Part shown: in pieces, positions 4,718 to 6,086 of the stretch | Numbering within the stretch: position 1 is the stretch's first letter | Layout: each line of letters starts with the position of its first letter | NCBI GenBank assembly: GCA_034368805.1 | Contig: JAXMLJ010000124.1 | Span: forward strand, 1 to 6,086 | Length of the DNA: 6,086 nt | Reading direction: 5' to 3' | Source of the DNA: UBA2272 sp034368805 | GTDB lineage: Bacteria > Actinomycetota > Coriobacteriia > Anaerosomatales > Anaerosomataceae | The notes under the pieces: generated by a model | The model's database searches: none | What the model saw: only the letters and a program-made list of their open reading frames with translations | Told to the model about the DNA's origin: nothing | Position numbers and translations under genes: made by a program

Positions 4718-6086
4718 ATGCAGCCGCAGCAGACCGTCGTAGACCGCATCCGCCGCACGCGCGCGCTCCAGCTCGCCACGGTGTTCGTCGCGCTCGTCAC
4801 CCTCCTCACTCCATCGTCCGCGCACGCCGCGTCCATCTTCATCGATCCCGGACATGGCGGCCGCTATCCCGGCGCCGTGTACGCAGGCGTGGAGGAGCAG
4901 TGGATCAACCTCCTCATAGCCCGGGAGACGCGCACCGAGCTCGTCATGCGCGGCCATCGCGTGAACATGAGCCGCACGGGAGATTACACCGTAGAGAGCG
5001 GCGACCGACCCACCTGGCACTGGGACGAGGCGGCGCAGACCTACTATCTCTACGCCGACGGAAAGACCGGTGTCTACAGCTACACACCTGATGGCGGCGC
5101 CGTGGCGTACGACGACCTCCAGGCCCGTTGCGATTCCGCCAACACGTGGGGCGCCGATGTGTTCGTCTCCATCCACAACAACGCTGGCGGCTCAAGCGCC
5201 ACGGGCACCGAGACCTTCTACAACAGCTGGGAGACGGATACCGACCGGATCCTCTCGCAGCGGCTGGCAACGTACGTGCAGCAGGGCGTCGTCGCGTCGG
5301 CAGGAACCTACAGCAGAAGGGTCGACGACGTCGGATTCTACGTGATCCGGTGGGCGAACATGCCGGCCGCCCTCGTCGAGGTCGCCTTCCTTTCCAACCC
5401 GAACGATCGCGCCAAGTTGCTGAGCGCGTCGTTCCGGCAGCGTGCGGCTATCGGCATCGCCGACGGTATCGAACGCTACCTTGCGACGGACCCGCATGAG
5501 CCTCGCGAGGACCGGATCGAGGGGCCGGACCGCTACGCGACGGCGGCGGCGGCCGCCCGGTCCGCGTGGCCCGACGGCGCCGATACCGTGATCGTCGCAT
5601 CCGGCGAGCAGTGGCCGGACGCCCTGGCGGCCGCACCGCTGTCGCAGCATCTGGACGCCCCCGTGCTCCTCGCGCCCGCAAACCGGATAGGCCCGGCTGC
5701 CGCAGAGGCGATCGCCGCGCTCGGCCCCGGGACCATCGTGCTGCTCGGCGGAGAGAAGGCGCTCTCCTCGGCAGTGGCCACCGAAGCCGCCGCAGCGGCG
5801 AGCATCGAGACGACGATGGTCGCCCGGATCGCCGGCATCAACCGCTACGAGACGGCCGCGCTCATCGCACGCGAGATCGGCCCGGGTAGCGGACAGGTCA
5901 TCTTCGTGAACGGAGAGACGTATCCCGATGCCGTCTCGGCCTCGGCGTACGCGGCTGCCACAACCTCTCCCATCCTGCTCGTGCAGCGCAGCACGCTGCC
6001 CACGCAGACCGCCGCGTTCCTCGACGACAACGCCGGGAACCTGACCGATGGGTACGCCATCGGCGGGCCGGCGGTCATCTCGGAGC
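4718..6086 (+). CDS. Secreted N-acetylmuramoyl-L-alanine amidase with CWB2 cell-wall-binding repeats (partial at 3' end)
   Basis: The product cuts the bond between N-acetylmuramic acid and L-alanine in peptidoglycan, outside the membrane. The 456 codons present encode a signal peptide (basic residues 10-15, hydrophobic 17-31, likely cleavage after AHA at 37). An amidase_3 domain (about 39-256) follows, with zinc ligands His46 in DPGHGG, Glu60 and His153 in SIHNNA, and catalytic Glu221 in VEVAFLSN. A first CWB2 repeat (about 265-360, RIEGPDRYATA) and a second (about 370 onward, RIAGINRYETA) come next; a third is usual and probably lies beyond the edge. CWB2 modules typically hold proteins to the wall through anionic polymers. 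Residues about 92-132 are an insertion, rich in Trp and Tyr, between the usual TR-D and R-x-x-x-AN segments of the family. The ATG at 4718 has AGGGAG six bases upstream; an in-frame ATG at 4694 would add eight residues before the signal peptide. Likely roles are cell separation or wall turnover. Confidence 0.93.
   Translation, partial: MQPQQTVVDRIRRTRALQLATVFVALVTLLTPSSAHAASIFIDPGHGGRYPGAVYAGVEEQWINLLIARETRTELVMRGHRVNMSRTGDYTVESGDRPTWHWDEAAQTYYLYADGKTGVYSYTPDGGAVAYDDLQARCDSANTWGADVFVSIHNNAGGSSATGTETFYNSWETDTDRILSQRLATYVQQGVVASAGTYSRRVDDVGFYVIRWANMPAALVEVAFLSNPNDRAKLLSASFRQRAAIGIADGIERYLATDPHEPREDRIEGPDRYATAAAAARSAWPDGADTVIVASGEQWPDALAAAPLSQHLDAPVLLAPANRIGPAAAEAIAALGPGTIVLLGGEKALSSAVATEAAAAASIETTMVARIAGINRYETAALIAREIGPGSGQVIFVNGETYPDAVSASAYAAATTSPILLVQRSTLPTQTAAFLDDNAGNLTDGYAIGGPAVISE

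Noticed and set aside
4748..4768. Twin-arginine signal (IRRTRAL) in the amidase leader
   Set aside because: The residues after the arginines do not fit the F-L-K part of the motif, and an ordinary Sec signal peptide with an AHA cleavage site explains the leader.
4400..5176. Minus-strand frame of 258 codons opposite the amidase start
   Set aside because: It overlaps a signal peptide and catalytic domain with clear motifs on the other strand and has no motif of its own.

Overview
The window is high-GC bacterial DNA, dense in genes, with GTG starts and strong Shine-Dalgarno sequences. Three things point to Actinomycetota: a CBS-less IMP dehydrogenase of the GuaB3 type, next to guaA; an AroQ-type chorismate mutase paired with a DAHP synthase of the Bacillus AroA(G) type; and a secreted amidase carrying cell-wall-binding type 2 (CWB2) modules. 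A lineage near Coriobacteriia, where CWB2 proteins are common, fits best. This placement is inference from gene content, not from a marker gene.

Layout. Positions 1-4343 are read on the minus strand. In transcription order they hold guaB3 (4343-3171), guaA (3161-1614), a free-standing chorismate mutase (1542-1264), a DAHP synthase (1264-443), a small cysteine-rich zinc-finger-like protein (279-73), and the first 12 codons of a further gene that leaves the window at position 1. guaB3 and guaA are 9 nt apart, and the guaA ribosome-binding site overlaps the guaB3 stop. The mutase and DAHP synthase genes overlap by one base (TGATG). These four genes look like one transcription unit that joins the last steps of GMP synthesis (IMP to XMP to GMP) to the entry step of the shikimate pathway and the branch step to phenylalanine and tyrosine. 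The zinc-finger gene seems to have its own promoter, with a perfect 22-bp palindrome over its -10 region.

Positions 4344-4717 form a 374-bp divergent intergenic region with two inverted repeats (10-bp and 8-bp perfect arms, each with a 20-nt spacer) and weak promoter candidates for both sides. From 4718 to the right edge, on the plus strand, runs a secreted N-acetylmuramoyl-L-alanine amidase: signal peptide, zinc amidase_3 domain with an unusual aromatic insertion of about 40 residues, then at least two CWB2 repeats. It is cut by the window edge.

Most of the window is core metabolism. The points most worth following are the unfused mutase/DAHP synthase pair with its glycine-rich linker-like N-terminus, the cross-brace-like zinc-finger protein with its palindromic operator candidate, and the insertion in the amidase domain. 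I found no mobile element, CRISPR array, tRNA or rRNA.
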